DNA from: Oceanospirillales bacterium
GTDB taxonomy: Bacteria; Pseudomonadota; Gammaproteobacteria; Pseudomonadales; Balneatricaceae
Direction: 5' to 3'
Length of the DNA: 64,000 nt
Assembly (NCBI GenBank): GCA_018223185.1
Contig: JAAEYW010000008.1
Location: 121,870 to 185,869, forward strand
A program made the translations under genes and the position numbers. Positions within the stretch are counted from its first letter, which is position 1. Each line of letters opens with the position of its first letter. The notes below the pieces were generated by a model. That model made no database searches, had not been told where the DNA came from, and saw nothing but the letters and a program-made list of their open reading frames with translations. This document shows, piece by piece, positions 43,744 to 52,401 of the stretch.

Positions 43744-43787
43744 AAGGGGGCGTAGTATGGATACTACAACTCCCTTGCCTTTTTTTA
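43744..43787 (+). terminator. Intrinsic terminator
   Basis: Imperfect stem built on GTAGTAT (43752-43758) and ATACTAC (43761-43767) extended by AAGGGGG and CTCCCTT, followed by TTTTTTT. Ends the phosphoesterase unit. Confidence 0.65.
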
Positions 43788-43859
43788 TTGTATAGCGCTT
43801 TACTCCCTCACTTCTTTCGCTGGCTCTTCTGCTCACCTGCTATCTTTTTAATTCATCGC

Positions 43860-44627
43860 TTATTGATATCGCTTGTTGTTATATTCCAGCCAGCCGGTCG
43901 TATGTCGGCCCTGAGGATCACTGTGGGTCCAGTGCACTACGCCGCCTTTATCATTCCACTCATACTCACCATAAAACCGTACACTGTCACCCTCTCTCAG
44001 CGACGGGATGCGCGGTGCCAGATCGATATTGTGAGCGATAAGAATCGTGATTCCTGATGACAGCCGCAGAATAAACCGCTGGTGACGGCTGCCATTCAGA
44101 TCATCCTGCAACAGTTTAACCACCACACCCGAGCCACTGACCTGCAAGTTGCTCTGTCGGTTCTGATAGGCCTGCAGAATACGCTGATTGTCGATCGGTG
44201 CGGCTGATGAATCAGCAGGGGCATTCTGGCTGTAACGGGACGGAGCTGGCTCTGAAGCGCCTGGCAGTGTGTTATAGCTTACGGCACCAATAATGACAGC
44301 GATAATCCCGGCTGACAGAATTGACGGAAGCCTGGCCCTGCGGCGGTGTTGCGATCTCTGTTGATGAGGTGTTGTTGCGGATAAGCCCTGCTTTGTCTGG
44401 CGGTCACGGCGAGCGACGCCTGCAATCTGTACATCAGCGGCACGTAACCGCCCATCTCTATCTTTTAATGGCTGGTAACTGATGATGTCGCCAACGCGTG
44501 GTTTTCGGGGGATGTTGCCGAAATCCCGTATATGCACAAATAGATCGTTGCCTCCCTCAGAGGGTTTTATAAAACCAAACCCTTTAGCGTCTTTCCAGGT
44601 TGTTAATATGCCTGTGTGGTGTTGCAT
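43860..44627 (-). CDS. Cold-shock domain - TM helix - DUF3465 fusion protein
   Basis: A 255-aa protein in three parts. Residues 1-70 are a cold-shock domain (TGILTTWKDAKGFGFIKPSEGGNDLFVHIRDF with RNP-like motifs). A basic linker and one transmembrane helix (about 103-121) follow. Residues 165-255 are DUF3465: KLLQDDLNGSRHQRFILRL, AHNIDLAPRIPSL, FYGEYEWNDKGGVVHWTHSDPQGRH. A nucleic-acid-binding cold-shock domain tied to a membrane helix and a probably periplasmic DUF3465 nuclease-like/OB domain is unusual. Function unknown. Confidence 0.8.
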   Translation of the reverse strand: MQHHTGILTTWKDAKGFGFIKPSEGGNDLFVHIRDFGNIPRKPRVGDIISYQPLKDRDGRLRAADVQIAGVARRDRQTKQGLSATTPHQQRSQHRRRARLPSILSAGIIAVIIGAVSYNTLPGASEPAPSRYSQNAPADSSAAPIDNQRILQAYQNRQSNLQVSGSGVVVKLLQDDLNGSRHQRFILRLSSGITILIAHNIDLAPRIPSLREGDSVRFYGEYEWNDKGGVVHWTHSDPQGRHTTGWLEYNNKRYQ

Positions 44628-44749
44628 GGATGATCTCTTTTCAGGGGGGGATTTGTCAGAGGCCGCGATCTGTTTTGGTGTGGCAGGGTTTATAATGCTC
44701 AGATATAAGGAAAATTGCCAGCGACATCATGACTGCTGGCAAGGGTAAT

Positions 44750-45172
44750 TCAGACTTCAGCCATCGTTAGCCAGGTATCGTGTTTATTGCAGGTGCTTAT
44801 CGCAAATAAGGCGCCACTGTAACCATCGAGTTTAAATTCCGAACGCGGTTGTAAGTCTTTGTTTGGATCAAACATATACTCAGCGATAAAATTATAATCT
44901 TTATCCAGCAGAATATGTTTAATGATGTAATGCTCATATTGTTTCATTTCATGGGGTGTTACAACTTCCACTGCTGTTTCAGCGCCTGCTTTTTGCAGCG
45001 TAATCAGCGGTGCGTGTCCACCTGCTTTCGCAGCCCAGCGCCCGGGTTTATCTTTTGTATAGTAGATGCCCCCCGCCCCGCTCATGGTGCCTTCTGCCAG
45101 AGAAAGGCTCGGTACAATTAATCCACCGGCTGTGGCGGCTACTCCGAATCGAATAAAATTCCTTCTGTCCAT
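44750..45172 (-). CDS. Tat-exported superoxide-reductase-like protein
   Basis: A 140-aa protein with a Tat signal (MDRRNFIRFG then a hydrophobic stretch to residue 26) and a desulfoferrodoxin/neelaredoxin-type iron site: His53 in GGHAPLI, His74 and His81 in VTPHEMKQYEHYIIKH, and Cys128-x-x-His131 in STCNKHDTW. It lacks the N-terminal desulforedoxin FeS4 domain. Superoxide reductases reduce superoxide to peroxide; export across the membrane by Tat is uncommon and would place this activity in the periplasm (inference). Confidence 0.78.
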   Translation of the reverse strand: MDRRNFIRFGVAATAGGLIVPSLSLAEGTMSGAGGIYYTKDKPGRWAAKAGGHAPLITLQKAGAETAVEVVTPHEMKQYEHYIIKHILLDKDYNFIAEYMFDPNKDLQPRSEFKLDGYSGALFAISTCNKHDTWLTMAEV

Positions 45173-45461
45173 TTCATTACTCCGGTTGTTTTGTCGAAAA
45201 CATCAACCTCGATAAAGTGCCGCGCCTCTGTCACCCTTTCCTTACAGAGGAGCGCCTGTCGATTGATGTTCAATCAATAATAGACGTTAATCGGGGTTTG
45301 GGGGATGAATTCGGGGTTTTATTCTGGCCAGGTTGAATAAGAGGAAGGATCGATAAACAATCGGACGATCCGGCACTGTTGTGCTGATCGCCCGGGAAAA
45401 CAATAAAAACGGCAGAAAGCTGCGTTATCTGTTACAGATACAAAAAAAACAGCTATACGGA
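45173..45461. other. Intergenic region, nothing recognised
   Basis: About 290 bases between the superoxide-reductase-like gene and the end of the kinase gene; contains the former's promoter. No gene, repeat or clear terminator is visible. Confidence 0.4.
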
Positions 45462-46919
45462 TCAATGTGCGATAGGCAGCTGCATATGAAAGGTAGATCC
45501 AACAGCAGGGTCTGAAGTGACTGCCATATGCCCCTGATGTTGCTCGGTGATGATGTAGTATGAGAATGAGAGATGTTCTCCGGTATCAAAGCTGTCAGCT
45601 TGCTGGCTGCTGCTGAAATACGGTTCAAACAGACTCATCTGCTCCTCACTTGTCAGACCGATGCCATTGTGTTGAATCTTAATCCACATATTATCGTAAC
45701 TCTCTGAAAGAATTATCTTTATAGTGGGTTCGAAACCCTCAGTTCCAAGCTTTTTCTGCAGGGCAATACAGGCATGACGGAACAGGCTGAGGAACACCTG
45801 CTGTAGTTCGGTTATATAGCAGGGAACCTGAGGCAGACCTTTTTCAACCTGCCACTCCAGTTTCACCTGCCTGAACATAAACCCTTCTGAGACCGAGATT
45901 ACCTCTTTGCCCAGGTTGACGGTATGTTCCATTACATCAACGATATCTGCCATCTGTTTTTCAGAGTGGCGGTTGCGGGCAAACGTCAGCAGGTTGTGAA
46001 TAATCTTGGAGACCTGATCGCCTTTATCAGACATATCATTGTATATCGATTCCAGCAGCGCTGTCTTATCGTTGCCCCCCTGCTCGAGTGTCAGATGGTT
46101 GTCAGCCATAATGTTTTTAAACCGTTTCAGGTCCATCAGAATAGCCTGCAACGGGATATTGATATCATGAGCCATTGACGATGCCAGCTCGCCCATAAAC
46201 GACATTTTGTCATTATGGATCAGCAGGTTCTCTGCAGTGGTTTCTTTGGATACATCATCTACCAGAATAACGACCCCCGGCTCAGGGCCGTTCAGGGGGT
46301 AGATAGTAATATCATAATGGGACAGGCTGCGCAGACTTTGTTTCAGGTGGATTATTTTATTCTGTTCAATCGCCTGCTGAATATGTTCCGGCACCACCGT
46401 CATGGTGGGATAGGCTTCCCACAGGGTTTTGCCGAGAGCTTTTTCCGCAGGGACACCGGATAACTCCTCAACCTGCCGGTTCCACTGGGTCACCCGTCCC
46501 TCTTTATCCAGACCGACCAGCATCAGTGGCATTGATGTCAGAATATCCTTGATATAGGACTCGGATGAGCGCAGCTGGTTTGAGGTGATAACGTGTTGCG
46601 CTACTTCTGACTCCAGCAGTTGGTTGCTCTCTATGAGCTTACTGTTTGACTCTTCAAGTGCAGCGGTACGCTCCTGGACACGCTGTTCCAGTTCATTTTT
46701 GATGGTGGTCAGTTCACGATTGGCTTTGTGCGCGCGGCGACTGTATATCAGCAGGTAGATAGCGGTAATCGACAGGATTATGATCAGGGTTCCGCTACTG
46801 AAATTGGCCAGATGTTGCCATTTGGTTTTGCCATTCTCATCTTTAAACCAATCGATGGCAGCAGCAGCCCATGAGCTCTGCAGGCACAGAGCTAGTACAA
46901 ATATTGCTTGTTTAATCAT
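45462..46919 (-). CDS. PAS-histidine kinase with degenerate ATP-binding domain
   Basis: A 485-aa membrane protein: signal or first helix 1-20, a short periplasmic loop, TM 43-60, coiled coil 64-115, PAS 118-225 and a dimerisation helix with phospho-acceptor His251 in SMAHDINIPLQAI. The catalytic domain is damaged in three conserved places: the N box reads RHACIAL (Asn lost, about 381), the G1 box HNGIG in place of DNGxG (417), and the G2 box TGEHLSFS in place of GTGLGLS (446-453). The frame is intact, so it looks like a selected pseudokinase. ATG 46919 is chosen; TTG 46970 is possible. No response regulator is adjacent. Confidence 0.8.
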   Translation of the reverse strand: MIKQAIFVLALCLQSSWAAAAIDWFKDENGKTKWQHLANFSSGTLIIILSITAIYLLIYSRRAHKANRELTTIKNELEQRVQERTAALEESNSKLIESNQLLESEVAQHVITSNQLRSSESYIKDILTSMPLMLVGLDKEGRVTQWNRQVEELSGVPAEKALGKTLWEAYPTMTVVPEHIQQAIEQNKIIHLKQSLRSLSHYDITIYPLNGPEPGVVILVDDVSKETTAENLLIHNDKMSFMGELASSMAHDINIPLQAILMDLKRFKNIMADNHLTLEQGGNDKTALLESIYNDMSDKGDQVSKIIHNLLTFARNRHSEKQMADIVDVMEHTVNLGKEVISVSEGFMFRQVKLEWQVEKGLPQVPCYITELQQVFLSLFRHACIALQKKLGTEGFEPTIKIILSESYDNMWIKIQHNGIGLTSEEQMSLFEPYFSSSQQADSFDTGEHLSFSYYIITEQHQGHMAVTSDPAVGSTFHMQLPIAH

Positions 46920-47136
46920 ATATGTAATTAATAATCCTGATGAAATAACAAAAACTGAGAGATCGTTCAATCAGGCTTGTCCCTGCTATAACAGAGCAGA
47001 CACGAACGGCTTAAGCTTCATATATGCGCCTTAACCTGACTTTAATTACGACCTATTCTATAGGATTTGCTGCAAATTTCGTTATTAACATTCGTTGTTT
47101 TTATGAAAAAACAGCTGAACCACGCTTTAATTGCAT

Positions 47137-48057
47137 TTATTCACTTAAAAACATCCGTTCAAACTGTTTTATATTTTGCTGCACATAGTCGAGAAAGGCC
47201 TGCATCGCGGGCGTCGGGTGCTTGGCCTGCGGATGAACAACACAAAAGCTTCGACGCAGTGGAAAGCCCTCAATCTTTGCGATTTTCAGTCGTCCCAGTT
47301 CCAGTTCAGACAGAATGCTGAGCTTAGGCAGTACGGCGACCCCCAGTCCCGCAATAACCGAATGCTTAAGGGCATCATTGGAACCTATCTCCATCGCTGG
47401 AGCGAACGGTAACCGGTGTTGCTGACAATGTTGTTCAAGTGCCAGCCGGCTGCCTGATCCTGGCTCTCGCACCAACAGCTCACTGTTCAGAAACTGTTGT
47501 GCGCTGATCTCCGGTTGCTTCAGCAATGGGTGCCCTTGTGGTACAACCGGCACCAGTTCATTATCCAGAAATGGTAGAGACGCCAACGGCTTATCAGTCG
47601 GCACCATACCCATAATAACCAGGTCATCATTGTTCTCATTCAGCCGTTGCAGAGCCGTCGCCCGGTTGACCACCTTTATTCTCACACTGACCTGCGGATG
47701 CAGATCAAGAAATGCCCGCAACAGATAAGGCACCATATACTGAGCGGTATTCACCGCCACCAGCTTTAGTTCGCCGGCAACGTGGCCTTTTAGTGCCCCC
47801 AGATCGGTTTGCAGGTCTGACAGCTCAATAAAAATTGTATTGATACTCTCATAAAGCCTCTCTCCTGCAGCGGTATAGAAAAGACGCCTGCCAACATACT
47901 CAAATAATGGCTGATCAAGGCCCTGCTCCAACTGACGAATCTGACTGCTGACCGCCGGTTGTGTCAGCCCCAGCAAATCACCTGCCTTGCTGTAGCTCTG
48001 CAGTTCATAAACGGCCTTAAATACCTGAAGCTGGCGAAAACTCAGGCGACTGGTCAT
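47137..48057 (-). CDS. pycR: LysR-family regulator of pyruvate carboxylase
   Basis: A 306-aa LysR regulator: winged helix-turn-helix 3-62 (LSFRQLQVFKAVYELQSYSKAGDLLGLTQPAVSSQIRQLE) and a periplasmic-binding-like effector domain. The sequence is of the CbbR/PycR type, and divergent placement next to pycA-pycB matches the pseudomonad pycR locus. The frame is also open from GTG 48078, but ATG 48057 corresponds to the family start. An 11-bp perfect inverted repeat at 48099-48126 in the shared promoter region is the probable operator. Confidence 0.8.
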   Translation of the reverse strand: MTSRLSFRQLQVFKAVYELQSYSKAGDLLGLTQPAVSSQIRQLEQGLDQPLFEYVGRRLFYTAAGERLYESINTIFIELSDLQTDLGALKGHVAGELKLVAVNTAQYMVPYLLRAFLDLHPQVSVRIKVVNRATALQRLNENNDDLVIMGMVPTDKPLASLPFLDNELVPVVPQGHPLLKQPEISAQQFLNSELLVREPGSGSRLALEQHCQQHRLPFAPAMEIGSNDALKHSVIAGLGVAVLPKLSILSELELGRLKIAKIEGFPLRRSFCVVHPQAKHPTPAMQAFLDYVQQNIKQFERMFLSE

Positions 48058-48098
48058 TTTTTTGATTGAAAGTGGCACAAACTCTATCTCAATTGTAT

Positions 48099-48126
48099 TT
48101 ATCTATAAGCAATACCTTATAGATAA
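48099..48126. promoter_or_regulatory. Candidate LysR operator between pycR and pycA
   Basis: Perfect inverted repeat TTATCTATAAG (48099-48109) and CTTATAGATAA (48116-48126), 6-base spacer, located 42 bp from the pycR start and 92 bp from the pycA start. Contains T-N11-A spacings typical of LysR sites. Confidence 0.65.
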
Positions 48127-48217
48127 ACTAAAAAATATCAATTTCTACTTATCTTTCACAGCGACTAGGATTTATATACACACTTACGGCAACGAGCCGG
48201 AGGCAAAGGAGAGTTTC

Positions 48218-49633
48218 ATGATCAAAAAAGTACTGATCGCCAACCGGGGAGAGATTGCGGTACGTATCATCCGCGCTTGTGCCGAGATGGGCATCCGCTC
48301 TGTGGCGATTTATACCGAACCTGACCGCTATGCCCTGCATGTAAAACGTGCGGATGAGGCCTATTCTTTGGGTGAAGATCCACTGGCTGGATATCTTGAC
48401 CCACGCCGCATCGTCAATATGGCGCTGGAAACCGGCTGTGATTCGATTCACCCGGGCTATGGGTTCCTTTCAGAAAACGCTGAATTTGCCCGTCTCTGTG
48501 AACAGCAGGGAATCGCTTTCATCGGCCCTGACTCCGATGTTATCCATAAGATGGGTGACAAAACCCAGGCCCGTGACTCCATGCGCGCAGCCGGTGTACC
48601 AATCACTCCGGGCTCAGAAGGCAACCTTGCCGATGTTGATGAAGCGTTAAAGCTGGCGGACGAGATCGGTTATCCGATCATGATTAAAGCAACGTCCGGC
48701 GGCGGCGGTCGCGGTATCCGTCGTTGTGACACGCCGCAGGAGCTGAAACTACAGTATCCACGGGTTATCTCCGAAGCCACCAAAGCGTTTGGTTCTGCTG
48801 AAGTGTTTATGGAGAAATGTATCGTTGATCCGCGTCATATCGAGGTGCAGGTGCTGGCTGATAGCCAGGGCAATGTCGTGCATCTGTATGAGCGGGACTG
48901 CTCTATTCAGCGGCGTAACCAGAAACTGATCGAGATCGCCCCCAGCCCGCAGTTAACCCCTGAACAGCGCCAGTATATCGGTGGTCTGGCAGTTAAGGCT
49001 GCTGAAGCCGTTGGTTATAAGAATGCCGGTACGGTTGAGTTTCTGCTGACGGGTAATCAGGTCTATTTTATGGAGATGAACACCCGGGTTCAGGTAGAAC
49101 ATACCATCACTGAACAGATCACCGGGGTGGATATTGTCCGTGAACAGCTACGGATCGCATCCGGTCTGCCGCTGAGCTATCGCCAGGAAGATATTTCCTA
49201 CCGGGGTTATGCGCTGCAGTTCCGTATCAACGCTGAAGACCCGAAAAACGACTTTCTGCCAAGCTTTGGCCGTATCTCTCATTACTACGCGCCGGGTGGT
49301 CCGGGCGTACGGGTGGATACCGCTATTTATACCGGCTATGAGATTCCTCCCTACTACGATTCCATGTGCCTCAAGCTGGTGGTCTGGGCGCTGACCTGGG
49401 AGGAAGTGATCGCCCGTGGACAAAGGGCACTGGATGATATGCGCCTGCACGGTATTAAAACCACCGCAAACTATTACCAACAGATTCTCAGGCACCCTGA
49501 ATTTCAGAAGGCCAATTTTAACACCAGCTTTGTACCGAACCATCCGGAACTGCTGAGCTATTCCGACAAACGCCATCCCAGTGAAATGGCGCTGGCTGTT
49601 GCAGCAGCTATTGCAGCCCATGCGGGCTGGTAA
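48218..49633 (+). CDS. pycA: Pyruvate carboxylase subunit A (biotin carboxylase)
   Basis: A 471-aa biotin carboxylase: IKKVLIANRGEIAVRIIRA start, ATP-grasp lid GGGGRGIR (about 163-170), the metal/ATP residues in EFLL and MEMNTRVQVEHTITE, and the C-terminal domain with RINAEDP. It carboxylates biotin on subunit B with ATP and bicarbonate. AAAGGAG lies upstream of ATG 48218; the frame extends to 48062, but only the internal start matches the family. First gene of the pycAB operon. Confidence 0.93.
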   Translation: MIKKVLIANRGEIAVRIIRACAEMGIRSVAIYTEPDRYALHVKRADEAYSLGEDPLAGYLDPRRIVNMALETGCDSIHPGYGFLSENAEFARLCEQQGIAFIGPDSDVIHKMGDKTQARDSMRAAGVPITPGSEGNLADVDEALKLADEIGYPIMIKATSGGGGRGIRRCDTPQELKLQYPRVISEATKAFGSAEVFMEKCIVDPRHIEVQVLADSQGNVVHLYERDCSIQRRNQKLIEIAPSPQLTPEQRQYIGGLAVKAAEAVGYKNAGTVEFLLTGNQVYFMEMNTRVQVEHTITEQITGVDIVREQLRIASGLPLSYRQEDISYRGYALQFRINAEDPKNDFLPSFGRISHYYAPGGPGVRVDTAIYTGYEIPPYYDSMCLKLVVWALTWEEVIARGQRALDDMRLHGIKTTANYYQQILRHPEFQKANFNTSFVPNHPELLSYSDKRHPSEMALAVAAAIAAHAGW

Positions 49634-49723
49634 GCCGCTGCATTTAAGCGTGCATAACCGTTTGTCTGATAGCCAAAAAACTAATTTCAGCTGACCGCCA
49701 GGGCGGTTGCAGGAGAAACTACA

Positions 49724-51544
49724 GTGAGTACTGTAAACATGAATCAAGCAAAGAAAATTGAAGTCACCGATGTGATACTGCGTGATGCGCATCAGTCACT
49801 GATCGCTACCCGTATGCGTACTGAAGATATGCTGCCGATCTGTGAAAAGTTGGATCAGGTGGGTTACTGGTCTCTGGAAGTCTGGGGCGGAGCCACCTTT
49901 GATGCGTGTGTACGTTTTCTTAAGGAAGATCCATGGGAGCGTCTGCGCCAGCTGCGTGCCGCCCTGCCAAACACCCGCCTGCAGATGTTGCTGCGGGGAC
50001 AGAACCTGCTGGGCTACCGCCACTATGCTGATGATGTGGTTGAAGCCTTTGTCGCTAAAGCGGCGCAAAACGGTATCGATGTGTTTCGTGTTTTTGATGC
50101 CCTGAATGATATTCGCAACCTGGAAACCGCCATGAAAGGGGTTAAAAAAGCGGGTAAACACGCTCAGGGCACCATCTGTTACACCACCAGCCCGGTGCAT
50201 ACGCCAGAGCTGTTTGTAAAACAGGCGATCGCAATGCGGGATATGGGGGCTGACTCCATCGCGATTAAAGATATGGCCGGTTTGCTCACCCCTTATGCGA
50301 CCTATGATCTGGTTGCTGCGCTAAAAGCAGAGCTCGATCTGCCGATTGTGGTTCACAGTCACTCCACTGCGGGTCTTGCGCCGCTATGCCAGCTTAAAGC
50401 GATAGAAGCCGGTGCCGACCGCATCGATACCGCTATCTCTTCATTTGCCAATGGCACCAGTCATCCGGCAACCGAAGGTCAGGTGGCAGCGCTGAAAGAC
50501 ACCCCGTACGACACCGGACTGGATCTGGAACTACTGGCTGAAATCGCAGACTACTTCCGTGAAATACGTAAGAAATACCACCAGTTTGAAAGTGAGTTCA
50601 CCCGCGAAGACGTCTCTGTTCAAATCAATCAGGTGCCGGGTGGTATGATGTCCAATCTGGCTAATCAGCTGAAAGAGCAGAACGCGCTGGATAAGATCCG
50701 TGATGTATTTGCAGAGATTCCGAAAGTGCGTAAGGATCTTGGCTACCCTCCTCTGGTCACTCCGACCTCCCAGATCGTCGGTACTCAGGCGGTCTATAAC
50801 GTGCTGGCTGGTGAGCGTTACAAAACCATCACCAATGAGGTGAAACGTTACCTTCAGGGCGGCTACGGTGCTGCGCCCGCAGAAGTCGATGCGCAGCTGC
50901 AGAAAAAAGCGATCGGCAATGAAAGCGTTGAGGTCGGCCGTCCTGCTGATCTGCTTAAACCTGAACTCAACAAACTGCGTGAAGAGATTGGCGACCTGGC
51001 TCAGACAGAAGAGGACGTCCTGACCTTCGCTATGTTCCCCGATCTGGGTCGTGAGTTCCTGCAGCAACGGGCTGAAGGTACCCTGAAGCCTGAGGAGTTG
51101 TTACCGGTTGATGCCGGCAAAGGGGCTAAGCTGGGTCAGGCCGGTGCATCTGAGTTTAAGATTGAGGTTCATGGTGAAGTCTACGACATCGCGGTCACCG
51201 GTGTGGGTGAGTTTGGCAGCGGTAAACGCAAGATCTACCTGTCAATGGATGGTATGCCTGAAGAGGTGATTTTCGAACCCCAGAACGAATTTGTTTCTGA
51301 AGGCAGCAGCGGTCGCAAACACGCCAGCGAACCGGGCCATGTAACCACCGCGATGCCGGGTAATATCTTCGAAGTACTGGTGAAAGAAGGTGACGTCGTC
51401 GAGGCGGGTCAGGCGATTCTGGTGGCTGAGGCGATGAAGATGGAGATAGAAATTCACGCTAATATCGCGGGCACCGTTAAAGCGATCTATGTGGCTAAAG
51501 GTGATCGTGTCACTCCTGGTGAAGTACTTGCTGAAATTGAGTAA
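49724..51544 (+). CDS. pycB: Pyruvate carboxylase subunit B / oxaloacetate decarboxylase alpha-type
   Basis: A 606-aa carboxyltransferase: TIM-barrel domain (VTDVILRDAHQSLIATRMRTEDM, metal Asp; VHSHSTAG), conserved barrel-end domain, and a C-terminal biotinyl domain with VAEAMKMEIEI, biotinylated Lys near residue 571. GTG start with AGGAGA 8 bases upstream. With PycA it makes oxaloacetate from pyruvate; the same protein family serves Na+ pumping decarboxylases, but no beta/gamma subunits are here, so anaplerotic pyruvate carboxylation is the better reading. Confidence 0.92.
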   Translation: MSTVNMNQAKKIEVTDVILRDAHQSLIATRMRTEDMLPICEKLDQVGYWSLEVWGGATFDACVRFLKEDPWERLRQLRAALPNTRLQMLLRGQNLLGYRHYADDVVEAFVAKAAQNGIDVFRVFDALNDIRNLETAMKGVKKAGKHAQGTICYTTSPVHTPELFVKQAIAMRDMGADSIAIKDMAGLLTPYATYDLVAALKAELDLPIVVHSHSTAGLAPLCQLKAIEAGADRIDTAISSFANGTSHPATEGQVAALKDTPYDTGLDLELLAEIADYFREIRKKYHQFESEFTREDVSVQINQVPGGMMSNLANQLKEQNALDKIRDVFAEIPKVRKDLGYPPLVTPTSQIVGTQAVYNVLAGERYKTITNEVKRYLQGGYGAAPAEVDAQLQKKAIGNESVEVGRPADLLKPELNKLREEIGDLAQTEEDVLTFAMFPDLGREFLQQRAEGTLKPEELLPVDAGKGAKLGQAGASEFKIEVHGEVYDIAVTGVGEFGSGKRKIYLSMDGMPEEVIFEPQNEFVSEGSSGRKHASEPGHVTTAMPGNIFEVLVKEGDVVEAGQAILVAEAMKMEIEIHANIAGTVKAIYVAKGDRVTPGEVLAEIE

Positions 51545-51585
51545 CGCAATCGGTTAAAAAATACCGTTAAGTCTGCGTTATTCGG

Positions 51586-51624
51586 CGGTTATGGGTGTCC
51601 AAACCACCCATAACCGTTTATTTT
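51586..51624 (+). terminator. Intrinsic terminator of pycAB
   Basis: Perfect 12-bp stem CGGTTATGGGTG (51586-51597) / CACCCATAACCG (51605-51616), 7-base loop, followed by TTTATTTT. Confidence 0.85.
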
Positions 51625-51654
51625 AACCACTATAATTGCCAAGAGAATCTGTGC

Positions 51655-52317
51655 GTGGACAAAATCATAAAAGGCGTGCTTAACTTTCGCCAAAACGTAT
51701 ACCCGGAACACAAAGACCTGTTCGGCAGTCTGGCTGACGGTCAGAGCCCTGATGTGCTGTTTGCAACCTGCTCTGATTCCCGTATCGATCCGAATCTGCT
51801 GACCGGAACCGAGCCTGGGGATCTGTTTATCTGTCGCAACGCTGGCAACATCATTCCGCCTCACAGCAACGAAACCGGCGGTATGACCGCCTCAATTGAG
51901 TATGCTGTCGCGGTGCTGGGTGTTCGCCATATTATTATTTGTGGCCATACTGACTGTGGTGCAATCAAGGGGGCGCTGGATCTGAATGCACTCAATGGCC
52001 TGCCCCACGTAAAGGAATGGCTGGGACACTGCCGCTCTGCAATGGAGATTGTGCGTGAACGCTATGACATCCCTCATGATCAGCCGGTAGGTGCTGAGCA
52101 TCTGAATGAAGCGATTGAAGAAAATGTCCTTCAGCAGGTGCAGCATATCCGCACCCATCCTGTGGTGGCCGCGAAACTGGCGACCGGTAAAGTGGAGGTC
52201 CATGGCTGGGTCTATAACATCAAAACCGGTGCGATTCGCTGCTGTAGTCATAATGACACGGTGTTCAAAAGCTTTGATGACCACTATGCTGAGCTGATTG
52301 AACAGTCTGTCGATTAA
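51655..52317 (+). CDS. Beta-class carbonic anhydrase
   Basis: A 220-aa beta-carbonic anhydrase: zinc ligands Cys39 and the Asp/Arg pair in CSDSR, His98 and Cys101 in GHTDCG. The GTG at 51655 (MDKIIKGVLNF) is the family start; the earlier open codons to 51595 overlap the pyc terminator. A TATAAT box lies at 51631-51636. It interconverts CO2 and bicarbonate, and the position right after pyruvate carboxylase suggests it supplies bicarbonate for PycA (inference). Complete and with canonical active-site residues. Confidence 0.92.
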   Translation: MDKIIKGVLNFRQNVYPEHKDLFGSLADGQSPDVLFATCSDSRIDPNLLTGTEPGDLFICRNAGNIIPPHSNETGGMTASIEYAVAVLGVRHIIICGHTDCGAIKGALDLNALNGLPHVKEWLGHCRSAMEIVRERYDIPHDQPVGAEHLNEAIEENVLQQVQHIRTHPVVAAKLATGKVEVHGWVYNIKTGAIRCCSHNDTVFKSFDDHYAELIEQSVD

Positions 52318-52341
52318 GCTTTAAGTGTTGTTTCCTGTTTT

Positions 52342-52373
52342 AGCGCTGTCTGATTTTCAGAGAGCGCTTTTTT
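52342..52373 (+). terminator. Intrinsic terminator
   Basis: Arms AGCGCT (52342-52347) and AGCGCT (52363-52368), with inner CTGA/TCAG pairing, followed by a T-run to 52373. Confidence 0.75.
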
Positions 52374-52401
52374 GGCCCTGAACTAAGACATCTGAACACC
52401 G

